Source: SLFT01 sp964493075 (GTDB lineage Bacteria; Hydrogenedentota; Hydrogenedentia; Hydrogenedentales; CAITNO01). Taken from it: DNA of 29,557 nt. The position numbers and the translations under genes were made by a program. The DNA lies in assembly GCA_964493075.1 (NCBI GenBank), contig CAZBNU010000028.1:1-29557 (forward strand), written 5' to 3'. The notes under the pieces were generated by a model. It was given only the letters and a program-made list of their open reading frames with translations, ran no database searches and had not been told where the DNA came from. Shown in pieces: positions 1-7,299 of the stretch (its first letter is position 1; each line of letters opens with the position of its first letter).

Positions 1-205
1 CAATAAGGTTTTCAGATGTGGTATCCTTGTTAAAGAGACTTGGATTCAATCTGCGCATTCGCGGCGATCATCATATTTTAGTTGTGAAGGTATTGAAGAG
101 ATTATCAATATTCAGCCCAAAGGCACTATGGTTAAAGCATATCAAGTCAAGCAGATTCGTGAGATTTTATTGCGATACAAAATTGGGATAGAGACTGATG
201 AGTAG
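1..205 (+). pseudogene. hicA: HicA-like mRNA interferase toxin, 5'-truncated by window and frameshifted
   Basis: HicA toxins are small dsRBD-fold RNases that cleave mRNA. The frame starting at base 3 reads RFSDVVSLLKRLGFNLRIRGDHHI, the usual HicA N-terminal helix and the strand carrying the active-site His (G-D/S-H-H-I). It then goes off frame. The frame starting at base 2 supplies the rest from about base 77: FSCEGIEEIINIQPKG and then a C-terminal helix ending at the TAG at 203-205. The frames join at the T-run at 76-79; one extra T there would restore HHIFSCEG. The gene is therefore either inactivated by a one-base deletion or affected by a homopolymer sequencing error. The true start lies upstream of the window. 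The stop overlaps the start of the antitoxin gene, as usual for hicAB. The family call is fairly secure; whether the lesion is real cannot be decided here. Confidence 0.7.
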
Positions 206-407
206 ATATGAAATGATCATATACTGGAGCGCGGATGACAACGCGTATGTTGTTGAAGTTCCGGAGTTACCTGGCTGCATGGCAGATGGCCCAACTTATG
301 TTGAAGCGGTGCAGGAAGCAGAAAAAGTTATTCAGGAGTGGATTGAAACTGCCAGAGAACTAGGAAGAAGCATTCCTGAGCCACGCGGACGACTTATGTA
401 TGCCTGA
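198..407 (+). CDS. hicB: HicB-like antitoxin (short, single-domain form)
   Basis: This 69-residue protein has the HicB/UPF0150 partial RNase H-like fold: residues 4-10 give the first strand (YEMIIYW), then AYVVEVPELPGCMADGPTYVEAVQEAEKVIQEWI, where the V-P-(E/D)-L-P-G-C-x-(A/T)-x-G signature and the following helix are diagnostic. There is no C-terminal ribbon-helix-helix or HTH domain, so this is the short form that neutralises HicA by direct binding. The ATG at 198 overlaps the end of the hicA frame by eight bases, which indicates translational coupling. The antitoxin is intact although the toxin in front of it is out of frame. Confidence 0.85.
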   Translation: MSRYEMIIYWSADDNAYVVEVPELPGCMADGPTYVEAVQEAEKVIQEWIETARELGRSIPEPRGRLMYA

Positions 408-488
408 TGCGGCATTTGTGGTAACGAATAGGTCTGGGATAATCGCCGCTGTGTAGTATTAATTAATCCGTGGAGGTGCGGAAGTAAT

Positions 489-1790
489 TCAGTATTTCCA
501 GTTCATCAGCGATTCAAGGGCATCTGGCGCAAAGACTGGTATGCCCGCCGTATCCTGTACTTCGCATCGTTCGCTGTAGGAATCGTCAATGAAAATGGAA
601 TCCTTATAGCGGACGCGGCTGGCTTTGCCTTCGCCTTCGCGCAATGGACTCACAAAATCGAACAACTGAGATAATCCATGCCTTGCAAGGGTTGCTTCCA
701 CATCCGCCTTGTGCCGGGTGAGCAGATGCAGCTGTTTGCCTTCATTACGGCACTGATGCAGAAACGCCACAGCCATAACGTTTACTTTATCATCACGGAT
801 CAGGGTGTCATCCAAATCAATATACACATGGGTATACTTCAGGTCTGACCGAAAGCTGGCCTTGAATGCGCGGTCCATTTCCAGTTCTCGTTTTGGTTGT
901 CGTATCTCCAGGTCCAAACCAACCCGGTCGTACACGCTGAGCAGGGGAAGATTCACACCAAGATTACGATAAAGACCCATGCCGCCGCTGACCCGTGGCG
1001 CAATCTCGAGCAGGGTCAATGCGCCTTTGGCGTTACGCTTCAACTGGAAGAACCAGGCGCCGCGTAGGGAAAGTGTTTTATTGATGGTGTCAGCGAAATG
1101 GGTGATTTCATCATCCAGCGGAACCGTGCGCGTATGCACGCTGATGCCGTTGATAGTGCGAATGCGTTCGCGGGGCCCGATAAACCGCAACGCGCCGTGC
1201 CGGTCGGTAAAGCAGTCTACGGTATACTCTGTCCCCGGAAGATATTCCATTACGATTAGCGTGGGGTCTTCTTCCCGTGCTGCAGCCAGCCCCTGAAGTG
1301 AGTTTACGCGTCGTGCTCCGTGCGAACCCTGTCCTGCATCCGGTTTCACGAACAGCGGGAACGGCAACTCCCTGCCATCGGGTGCATACAGTTTCGGGAC
1401 AGGAAACAGGTCGCAAAAGCGGGCATAAGTGGTGGACTTGCTGCGGCATAAGGTACACGTTTCCAGAGGAGAACCAATAACGGTGCAACCCAGTTCCGGT
1501 TCGTGGCGACATAGCGTTGTTACCGCATCATCATGGGCAGGAAAGATGAAGTCCACACCGTGTTGCTGTACAAGCGCATTCAGGTGCGGCACAAAAGCGG
1601 GATCATCCACAAAAGGAATGTCGTCAATATAGTGGTCGAATACATGAGCGCCGTGGTTGGAGACAATGCTGCTGGCGCCGATAAGGGTCACATGGGTGGA
1701 CTGGCATAGAGCGCGGTGTATTTCCAGCCCAATTTCTGTCCCACAGGGAAACACGAGCACCACCGCTTTTGATGCAGTCTTTTCTGTCAT
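489..1790 (-). CDS. ATP-grasp ligase fused to a HAD-like hydrolase domain
   Basis: A 433-residue two-domain protein. Residues 1-115 form a pre-ATP-grasp Rossmann-like domain (VVLVFPCGTEIGLEIHRAL). Residues about 116-300 are a carbamoyl-phosphate-synthetase-like ATP-grasp: the nucleotide-binding lysine and glycine-rich loop lie in PLFVKPDAGQGSHGARRV (145-162), the hinge in MEYLPGTEYTVD (181-192), and the metal-binding Glu in LLEIAPRVSGG (260-270). Residues 320-433 are a HAD phosphatase-like domain with motif I DLDDT (325-329), motif II Thr358 and an acidic motif IV IDDSYSE (401-407). Such proteins ligate a carboxylate to an amine or thiol using ATP; the substrate is unknown. The start has an AAGGA Shine-Dalgarno nine bases upstream. 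It is the last gene of a minus-strand run, 34 bases after the FG-GAP gene. Domain calls are strong; pathway is unknown. Confidence 0.85.
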   Translation of the reverse strand: MTEKTASKAVVLVFPCGTEIGLEIHRALCQSTHVTLIGASSIVSNHGAHVFDHYIDDIPFVDDPAFVPHLNALVQQHGVDFIFPAHDDAVTTLCRHEPELGCTVIGSPLETCTLCRSKSTTYARFCDLFPVPKLYAPDGRELPFPLFVKPDAGQGSHGARRVNSLQGLAAAREEDPTLIVMEYLPGTEYTVDCFTDRHGALRFIGPRERIRTINGISVHTRTVPLDDEITHFADTINKTLSLRGAWFFQLKRNAKGALTLLEIAPRVSGGMGLYRNLGVNLPLLSVYDRVGLDLEIRQPKRELEMDRAFKASFRSDLKYTHVYIDLDDTLIRDDKVNVMAVAFLHQCRNEGKQLHLLTRHKADVEATLARHGLSQLFDFVSPLREGEGKASRVRYKDSIFIDDSYSERCEVQDTAGIPVFAPDALESLMNWKY

Positions 1791-1824
1791 GCGCTGTTAT
1801 CCTTGTGCTTTTGGGTTGAAAAGG

Positions 1825-3105
1825 TCATAAAACATTGCGCAAAATGCCAACTGTATTGGTTGCCCAGAGCGCCACGGCAACGTCCGGGCGTTGGTTGGCG
1901 TCAAAATCCGCAACACATAGCGCCCGAGGCTTGCCGTCGGTGAAGGTGTATGCTTCGGTGCGAAATTGTTGGGGCATTTTTGTGTCATCAGATTCATTGA
2001 ACAGAACGATCACTTTCCCAGAGGCATGACATGCGGCAACAATGTCCAGTCTGCCACTGTTGTTCAGGTCAGCCACTGCAATATCCCGTATCTCATGTTC
2101 CAGCACACCGCGGTCCTCGCCCAGCATGATTTCCTGGGAAACCGGGAAGCGAAAAGATTCCTTGCCGTAGAAGACCACAATGCTGTCATCAGTGTGGGCG
2201 TGGCTGGTGATAATATCCGTTATACCGTCCTTATTGATATCCCCTGTCCACAGGGTGGTGGGCAGTGCGCCCCGCGACGGGAAACGGTCATATTCTGTGA
2301 AATTACCGGTGTCATCCCCCTTGAACAGGGCGATTTCGGAAGTGGCATACATGGCCACGGCCAGATCATCCGAGCCGTCTCCGTCGAAGTCGGTCAATGC
2401 AAAGGCGCGTGGCCCGCCTGGTGCCGTCATGAGCCTGGGTTCGCCAAAAACAGTTTCCTCATTGCCGGGCATGAACACGATTACATCGCTGCTCCAGCCT
2501 GTGGCGATCAGGTCGCGCAGGCCGTCCTTGTTGATGTCGCGAATGGCGACAGCCGTAATTCCGGGCGTGGTGTACAGGGGCATGCCTTCGGCGTCATAAT
2601 GCCGGTGATAGGATAAAAGTCTTTCGGGGATTTCAAATTCAAGAGGCTTGAACACACCGTCATCCTTGAGGTTCAGAAAAACAGAAATGTTTCTGTGGCG
2701 GGTGACGTGAAAGTTGGCCACAATGATGTCCGGCCATTTCAACCCATCCACATTCGCCAGCGCAACAGCATAAGGTCCAAACCCTGTTTTCAGGGAAGGA
2801 TGGCGGCGTACATAATCGAGGGGCAATTCCGCAAGCAGCAGCGATACCTCGTCGTTTGCTGGACGTTCCTCACGGGGGTCATGTAATTCGCCGCGGTCAA
2901 CAGTGACAATGTCCGGCAGACCATTATCGGTCAAGTCTGCCGCTGCAATGGCATTTGGGTTGGGTCCGACCTGATAATAGCGGGATGGCATGCCAAAGGT
3001 GCGCGGCACATTTTGTGCTGTTGCTGCAATTGTTCCGATCAGGAAAAACATGACCATAGCGTTTGTTTGCAAGCATAGTACTATCGTGAGATGCGTGCGG
3101 TTCAT
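1825..3105 (-). CDS. Secreted FG-GAP/VCBS seven-bladed beta-propeller protein
   Basis: A 426-residue protein with an N-terminal signal peptide (MNRTHLTIVLCLQTNAMVMFFLIGTIAATAQ, about residues 1-29 removed). The mature part contains seven recurrences of the D-x-(D/N)-x-(D/N)-G-x-x-D-(I/L) calcium-loop pattern, for example DLTDNGLPDI, DINKDGLRDL, DFDGDGSDDL, DINKDGITDI, DLNNSGRLDI and DFDANQRPDV. Seven repeats fit one complete integrin-alpha-type propeller. Such proteins are usually exported and bind ligands or partners; no catalytic residues are evident. The start at 3105 was chosen over an upstream in-frame codon because it overlaps the pdxA stop as ATGA and has a GGAG Shine-Dalgarno seven bases upstream. 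Its role beside pdxA is not clear. Confidence 0.85.
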   Translation of the reverse strand: MNRTHLTIVLCLQTNAMVMFFLIGTIAATAQNVPRTFGMPSRYYQVGPNPNAIAAADLTDNGLPDIVTVDRGELHDPREERPANDEVSLLLAELPLDYVRRHPSLKTGFGPYAVALANVDGLKWPDIIVANFHVTRHRNISVFLNLKDDGVFKPLEFEIPERLLSYHRHYDAEGMPLYTTPGITAVAIRDINKDGLRDLIATGWSSDVIVFMPGNEETVFGEPRLMTAPGGPRAFALTDFDGDGSDDLAVAMYATSEIALFKGDDTGNFTEYDRFPSRGALPTTLWTGDINKDGITDIITSHAHTDDSIVVFYGKESFRFPVSQEIMLGEDRGVLEHEIRDIAVADLNNSGRLDIVAACHASGKVIVLFNESDDTKMPQQFRTEAYTFTDGKPRALCVADFDANQRPDVAVALWATNTVGILRNVL

Positions 3106-4127
3106 GTTTTCTCCTTTGCCACAGGAAGCGCCCATTGTGCTGCCAGCGCAATGGCGGCACACATGCTTTCCGCCCGTGCTTCTCCCTTTCCCGCAATGTC
3201 GTATGCCGTGCCGTGGTCCGGGGATGTGCGGATGAAGGGAAGGCCCAGCGTTGCATGCACCCCTTCGTCCATGGCGATGAGTTTGAACGGGATGTGCCCC
3301 TGGTCATGGTACATGGCTACAACCAGGTCAAATTCCCCGGTATACATACGTTGAAATACGGTATCCGGCGGTACGGGCCCAAAGCAGGAAATGCCCTGTT
3401 TGCAGGCGGTCTCCACTGCGGGGGCAATTTCCTCAATCTCTTCGCGCCCAAAAGTGCCCGCCTCTCCTGCGTGCGGGTTCAGGCCCGCCACTGCGATACG
3501 CGGCGCTGCGAATTCGAGGCGTTTCAGTACTGTCGCGCCTGCTTCAATAGCGCGTAGCACGCGTGCTTTGGTAACTGCACGTACGGCATCTTTCATGGAC
3601 AGATGCGCCGTGATATGGACAATGCGCATTCGGTCGGAAAACAGACTCATGTGGCATTCGGTCGTGCCAGTCAGCGCAGCCAGCATGGGCGTGTGACCCG
3701 GATAAGGACAGCCGGAAAGGAGCATTCCTTCTTTATTGACGGGACAGGTAACCATGCCCTGTATTTGCCCGGTGAGTGCCGCTTTTGTGGCCGCTTCGAT
3801 CCAGGCTGCCGCACACCCGCCTGCCTGCACGTCCAGCATGCCGGGACGAAGTGGGGGGGATGGGCATCCAGCACTGTATACCCCGATGCCAAGTCGGCTG
3901 GGATCAAGCGTTTCCAGTGTGTCTATATCGTATAGGGGGGGCATATCCGGTGCGTAGGGGCGCATGGATTCCAGAATGGAGATGCTGCCCAGTACTACCA
4001 GATGACAAGGCATCTTTGGCGATAAAGCGGCCAATGCTTTCGCAAGAATTTCCGGGCCAACGCCGTTGCAGTCGCCCATGGTCAAGCCCAACACAGGCTT
4101 GTTCCTGTATGTGTTTTTTGTATGCAT
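3102..4127 (-). CDS. pdxA: 4-hydroxythreonine-4-phosphate dehydrogenase (PdxA family)
   Basis: PdxA oxidises 4-phosphohydroxy-L-threonine with NAD(P)+ in the DXP-dependent pathway to pyridoxal 5'-phosphate; it is a metal-dependent dimer in the cytoplasm. The 341-residue protein has family length. Landmarks are the N-terminal TMGDCNGVGPEI, a GHTPMLAALTG segment, a His-containing RIVHITAHLSM segment, GLNPHAGEAGTFGREE and the C-terminal YHDQGHIPFKL followed by TSPDHGTAYDIAGKG; the three conserved metal-binding histidines are present. The ATG at 4127 places MGDCNGVGPE at the normal distance from the N-terminus and is preceded by GGGAAAAG; an in-frame start at 4205 would add an atypical 26-residue extension. 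It leads a probable three-gene operon, overlapping the next gene by four bases. A PdxA2-type sugar-acid phosphate dehydrogenase cannot be excluded. Confidence 0.88.
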   Translation of the reverse strand: MHTKNTYRNKPVLGLTMGDCNGVGPEILAKALAALSPKMPCHLVVLGSISILESMRPYAPDMPPLYDIDTLETLDPSRLGIGVYSAGCPSPPLRPGMLDVQAGGCAAAWIEAATKAALTGQIQGMVTCPVNKEGMLLSGCPYPGHTPMLAALTGTTECHMSLFSDRMRIVHITAHLSMKDAVRAVTKARVLRAIEAGATVLKRLEFAAPRIAVAGLNPHAGEAGTFGREEIEEIAPAVETACKQGISCFGPVPPDTVFQRMYTGEFDLVVAMYHDQGHIPFKLIAMDEGVHATLGLPFIRTSPDHGTAYDIAGKGEARAESMCAAIALAAQWALPVAKEKT

Positions 4128-4291
4128 TCCTGATCTTTTCCCAGTTGAAACCGTGCACAGATGGGAATTATAAGTGTACCATGTTGACCTTGCCGGACGC
4201 ATCAAAATGTTTGCTCAAAATATGACATCAGGGTGGCCGACATATTACAATGCCTGTGTTTCAAACCTAAAAATTCGGAAGGAAGTCCAGT

Positions 4292-5080
4292 ATGTGTGAA
4301 TCCGTGGTTGTCAGTGAAATGCGCGACACCGTGAAATGGGTGTGTTTTAACAGGCCGGAGGTGCGAAATGCCGTTACCTTCGAATGTGCCGATCTTATGC
4401 GGGCGGCAATCGAAACTGCACCCAAAGAAGGGGCGCGGGTTATTGTAATCAGCGGTAAAGGCGGTGCTTTTTGTGCAGGCGCCGACCTCAGGACAATGGC
4501 AGGAGATTCTGGTGGCGCCTTCGATGTGAAGGCGCAGTTGGAGCAGCATTACCACCCGCTAATAGTAAGCATGGTTGAAAGTCCGTTGCCGGTAATCGCT
4601 GCTGTTGACGGGGCAGCCGCAGGTATCGGAAGCGATATTGCATTGGCGGCGGATATGCGACTTGCCAGTGAAAAAGCTTTCTTCGCGGAGATATTTATTA
4701 ATATTGGTCTCTTGCCCGATGGAGGCGGGACTTTCCATTTGCCGCGCCTAGTGGGCTTGGCCCGCGCATTGGAAATGGCCATGACTGGCATGCGGGTACA
4801 GGCGTCTCAGGCATTGGAGTGGGGCCTTGTAAACCACGTCTACCCTGTTGAAGGCTTTGAAGAAAAGGTGCAGGAATTTGCCGGGGTATTGGCGCAAAAA
4901 GCGCCGTTGTCGCTGGAGCGCTCAAAGAAAGCCATGCGCGCCGCCTTGTGCGACACAGGCATTGCCCCATCCCTGCAGCGGGAAGCCGTCATGCAGGCGG
5001 AACTTTTCCAATCCAAGGATTTCTATGAAGGCGTGGCCGCTTTTCTGGGAAAAAGAACGGCAAACTTCAAGGGCGAATAG
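4292..5080 (+). CDS. Enoyl-CoA hydratase/isomerase (crotonase) family protein, PaaG-like
   Basis: A 262-residue crotonase-fold enzyme acting on an acyl-CoA thioester. The oxyanion-hole segments are GAFCAGADL (58-66) and DGAAAGIGSDIALAADMRLA (106-125). At the second catalytic site, where classical hydratases have Glu, the sequence is INIGLLPDGGGTFHLPRLVG (136-155) with Asp143. This LPD-x-GG form is typical of PaaG-like epoxyphenylacetyl-CoA isomerases and related isomerases, so isomerisation is as likely as hydration. The ATG has a GGAAGGAAG Shine-Dalgarno six bases upstream. The gene stands alone on the plus strand, divergent from pdxA and convergent with the kinase-like gene. Two acyl-CoA ligases 10-14 kb away could supply related CoA esters, but a link is inference. 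Confidence 0.88.
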   Translation: MCESVVVSEMRDTVKWVCFNRPEVRNAVTFECADLMRAAIETAPKEGARVIVISGKGGAFCAGADLRTMAGDSGGAFDVKAQLEQHYHPLIVSMVESPLPVIAAVDGAAAGIGSDIALAADMRLASEKAFFAEIFINIGLLPDGGGTFHLPRLVGLARALEMAMTGMRVQASQALEWGLVNHVYPVEGFEEKVQEFAGVLAQKAPLSLERSKKAMRAALCDTGIAPSLQREAVMQAELFQSKDFYEGVAAFLGKRTANFKGE

Positions 5081-5135
5081 CAGACGCTGCATTGGACTGG
5101 TTTTGATTAGGCTTGCCCACAATGCAAGTACTGTG

Positions 5136-5876
5136 TCAGGTTCCGGGTACAGGCAGGCGCAGCACAAAACCACGTTCCGGATCGTAATTGAGGTCGCCGT
5201 TTTGAGTCTGGATCATCTTGCGTGCCAGCGCGAGGCCCATGCCCAGGTTGTTGTCGGTTTTGTTGGTGGTGCAGGGTTCGAACATGGCGGCTGTGATGTT
5301 TTCCGGTATGGTGTCGCCGTTCTGTTTGATTTCCACAAATAGTCCATTACCTTCGCGGTAGCTGGTTACTGCAACAGTGCCCTTTGTTTGGGTGCTTACA
5401 AAATATTCTTCCACATTCAGAAGGATGTACAACAACGCCAGCTGTACTTTGGGTCCGTCGGCTACTGCGGAGGGAAGGCTTTCTCCCAAGTCTGTGGCTA
5501 CTTCCACTTTGGCAACGCGAAACGCATACTCCCGGAGCAACAATACACCGCGAACCAGGGTGTTCAAATCTACCATATTGGTGTTGTCACTCATGGGGCG
5601 TGCTACACCAGTGAGGGTGCTCACCAGTTTGCCGCATTTGTCAATGGCGGTAAGCACTTTTTCCAGAGTTTGCTGAGTCTCTTCGCTTACCCCTTCATCC
5701 ATTAAGGCCAGTTCCGCATAAGCCATGGCGGCGCCCAGATGATTGTTGATGTCATGGGTGACCCCATTCACACATCGGCCTACCTGAGCATAACGAAAGA
5801 CATGTTCCAACCTTTCGCGGTTTTCCGGATCGCCAAGATCAAGATGCGTCAAACCGCCCTGGACATTTTCATTCAT
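5136..5876 (-). CDS. Orphan histidine-kinase-like protein with degenerate ATPase domain
   Basis: A 246-residue soluble protein with no membrane segment. Residues 35-60 resemble a HisKA dimerisation box: NGVTHDINNHLGAAMAYAELA, with His41 as the candidate phosphoacceptor followed by the Asn pair typical of the H-D-x-N-N-x-L subgroup. The C-terminal part is a HATPase_c-like domain: a weak N-box (LLYILLNVEEY, 148-158), a poor G1 box (KQNGDTIPE, without the usual D-x-G-x-G), an F-box (MFEPCTTNK, 198-206) and a G2 box (LGMGLALARKM, 211-221). Sensor and receiver domains are absent and there is no response regulator next to it. It lies 88 bases downstream of icd on the same strand, with a GAGGAAG Shine-Dalgarno. 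It may be a partner-dependent kinase or phosphatase rather than an autonomous sensor. Confidence 0.75.
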   Translation of the reverse strand: MNENVQGGLTHLDLGDPENRERLEHVFRYAQVGRCVNGVTHDINNHLGAAMAYAELALMDEGVSEETQQTLEKVLTAIDKCGKLVSTLTGVARPMSDNTNMVDLNTLVRGVLLLREYAFRVAKVEVATDLGESLPSAVADGPKVQLALLYILLNVEEYFVSTQTKGTVAVTSYREGNGLFVEIKQNGDTIPENITAAMFEPCTTNKTDNNLGMGLALARKMIQTQNGDLNYDPERGFVLRLPVPGT

Positions 5877-5964
5877 AAATCTTTGTCTTCCTCTGTCTGC
5901 CGTACATCACATTTCCCGTTCGCATTTTGCCATAATGCAAAAGAAAAATCAATAAATTCCTGTT

Positions 5965-7200
5965 TTAGAGATTTTCAATCACCGCAGTTGCGAATTCACT
6001 GCACTTCAGTTCTGTTGCACCGTCCATCAGCCGGGCGAAATCGTAGGTGACTTTTTTCTGTCCAAAGGTGCGGGTTAGCGCATTTGTAATGGCGTCTGCC
6101 ACCTCCTGCCAGCCCAGATGTTCAAACATCATGACGCCGGATAGCACGACGCTGCTCGGGTTGACCTTGTCCAGGTTTGCATACTTGGGCGCCGTGCCGT
6201 GGGTTGCCTCAAAGATGGCAGTTCCCTTTTCATAATTGATGTTGGCGCCGGGCGCGATGCCAATGCCGCCCACCTGTGCCGCCAGGGCGTCGCTCATGTA
6301 GTCACCGTTGAGGTTCATGGTGGCCACCACTTCAAACTCACGGGGACGGGTGAGTATCTGTTGCAAGAATATGTCGGCGATGGTGTCTTTCACCAGAATT
6401 TTGTCGCCGGGATTTCCATTGCAGTCGTCCCAGCCGACGGCCACATCGGAAAACTCTTCCCGAACCAGTTCGTACCCCCACTTGCGGAATGCGCCCTCGG
6501 TGTATTTCATGATGTTGCCCTTATGCACCAGGGTCACGCTGGAACGCTTCTGCTGCACGGCATAGTTGATGGCGGCGCGGATAAGTCGTTTGGAACCGGT
6601 TTCACTGATGGGCTTAATGCCAATGCCGGAATCGGGGCGGATAGTCCAGCCGAATTCCCGTGCACAAAAGTCAATCAGTTTTTTCGTCTCGGGGGTGTTT
6701 GCTTCGAGTTCCATGCCCGCGTACACATCTTCGGTGTTTTCGCGGAAGATAACCATGTCTATCGCGTCTGGATCAAGCACCGGGCTGGGCACGCCTTCAA
6801 AATGGCGCACCGGTCGTACACAGGCGAACAGGTCCAGTTGCTGCCGCAGCGACACGTTGAGGCTGCGGAAGCCGCCGCCAACTGGCGTGGTGAGTGGGCC
6901 CTTGATGGCCACTTCATATTCGCGGATGGCATCCAGTGTTTCATCAGGCAGGTAGGTTCCATAAATGCCGTTTGCCTTTTCACCGGCATAGATTTCCATC
7001 CAGGCAACAGCACGTTTTTCACCGTAGCAATGTTTGACAGCCGCATCAAAAATGGCCTGTGATGCGCGCCAGATGTCCGGGCCAATGCCGTCTCCTTCGA
7101 TGAAACACACTATCGGTTTATCAGATACGGCAACGCGGCCGGCCTCGTCCACCTGGATGATGTCGCCTTCAGGTATGGTGATATGTTCAAATTTACTCAT
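5965..7200 (-). CDS. icd: NADP-dependent isocitrate dehydrogenase
   Basis: It oxidatively decarboxylates isocitrate to 2-oxoglutarate in the TCA cycle. The 411-residue protein matches the Escherichia coli-type homodimeric enzyme in length and motifs. FRSLNVSLRQQLDLF carries the substrate-binding Ser113, the residue phosphorylated by AceK where that regulator exists. The RPVRHFEG and VIFRENTEDVYAG segments bind substrate, and NLNGDYMSDALAAQVGG (296-312) holds metal-binding aspartates. NADP specificity is supported by Lys339-Tyr340 (HGTAPKY), Val346 and, in TYDFARLM (385-392), Tyr386 and Arg390. The ATG has an AGGAG Shine-Dalgarno nine bases upstream. It follows the HzsA-related gene by about 100 bases on the same strand and precedes the kinase-like gene. 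Confidence 0.96.
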   Translation of the reverse strand: MSKFEHITIPEGDIIQVDEAGRVAVSDKPIVCFIEGDGIGPDIWRASQAIFDAAVKHCYGEKRAVAWMEIYAGEKANGIYGTYLPDETLDAIREYEVAIKGPLTTPVGGGFRSLNVSLRQQLDLFACVRPVRHFEGVPSPVLDPDAIDMVIFRENTEDVYAGMELEANTPETKKLIDFCAREFGWTIRPDSGIGIKPISETGSKRLIRAAINYAVQQKRSSVTLVHKGNIMKYTEGAFRKWGYELVREEFSDVAVGWDDCNGNPGDKILVKDTIADIFLQQILTRPREFEVVATMNLNGDYMSDALAAQVGGIGIAPGANINYEKGTAIFEATHGTAPKYANLDKVNPSSVVLSGVMMFEHLGWQEVADAITNALTRTFGQKKVTYDFARLMDGATELKCSEFATAVIENL

Positions 7201-7237
7201 GAATAGTACTCCTGTATTGGGTTTATGGTTGAGGGAT

Positions 7238-7243
7238 AGTATA
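7238..7243 (-). promoter_or_regulatory. Possible -10 element for icd
   Basis: On the minus strand this reads TATACT, about 38 bases before the icd start codon and followed by an AGGAG ribosome site. No good -35 is visible 16-18 bases further upstream, so this is only a candidate. It lies in the short gap between the end of the HzsA-related gene and icd. Confidence 0.3.
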
Positions 7244-7299
7244 CACGTTATTCAGGGAGGATGTCCCGAGCCCTGCTTTAAATAAAAACGGTCGGTGGC

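Noticed and set aside
6199..7062. A 287-codon plus-strand frame
   Set aside because: It is the antisense shadow of icd, whose protein is unmistakable.
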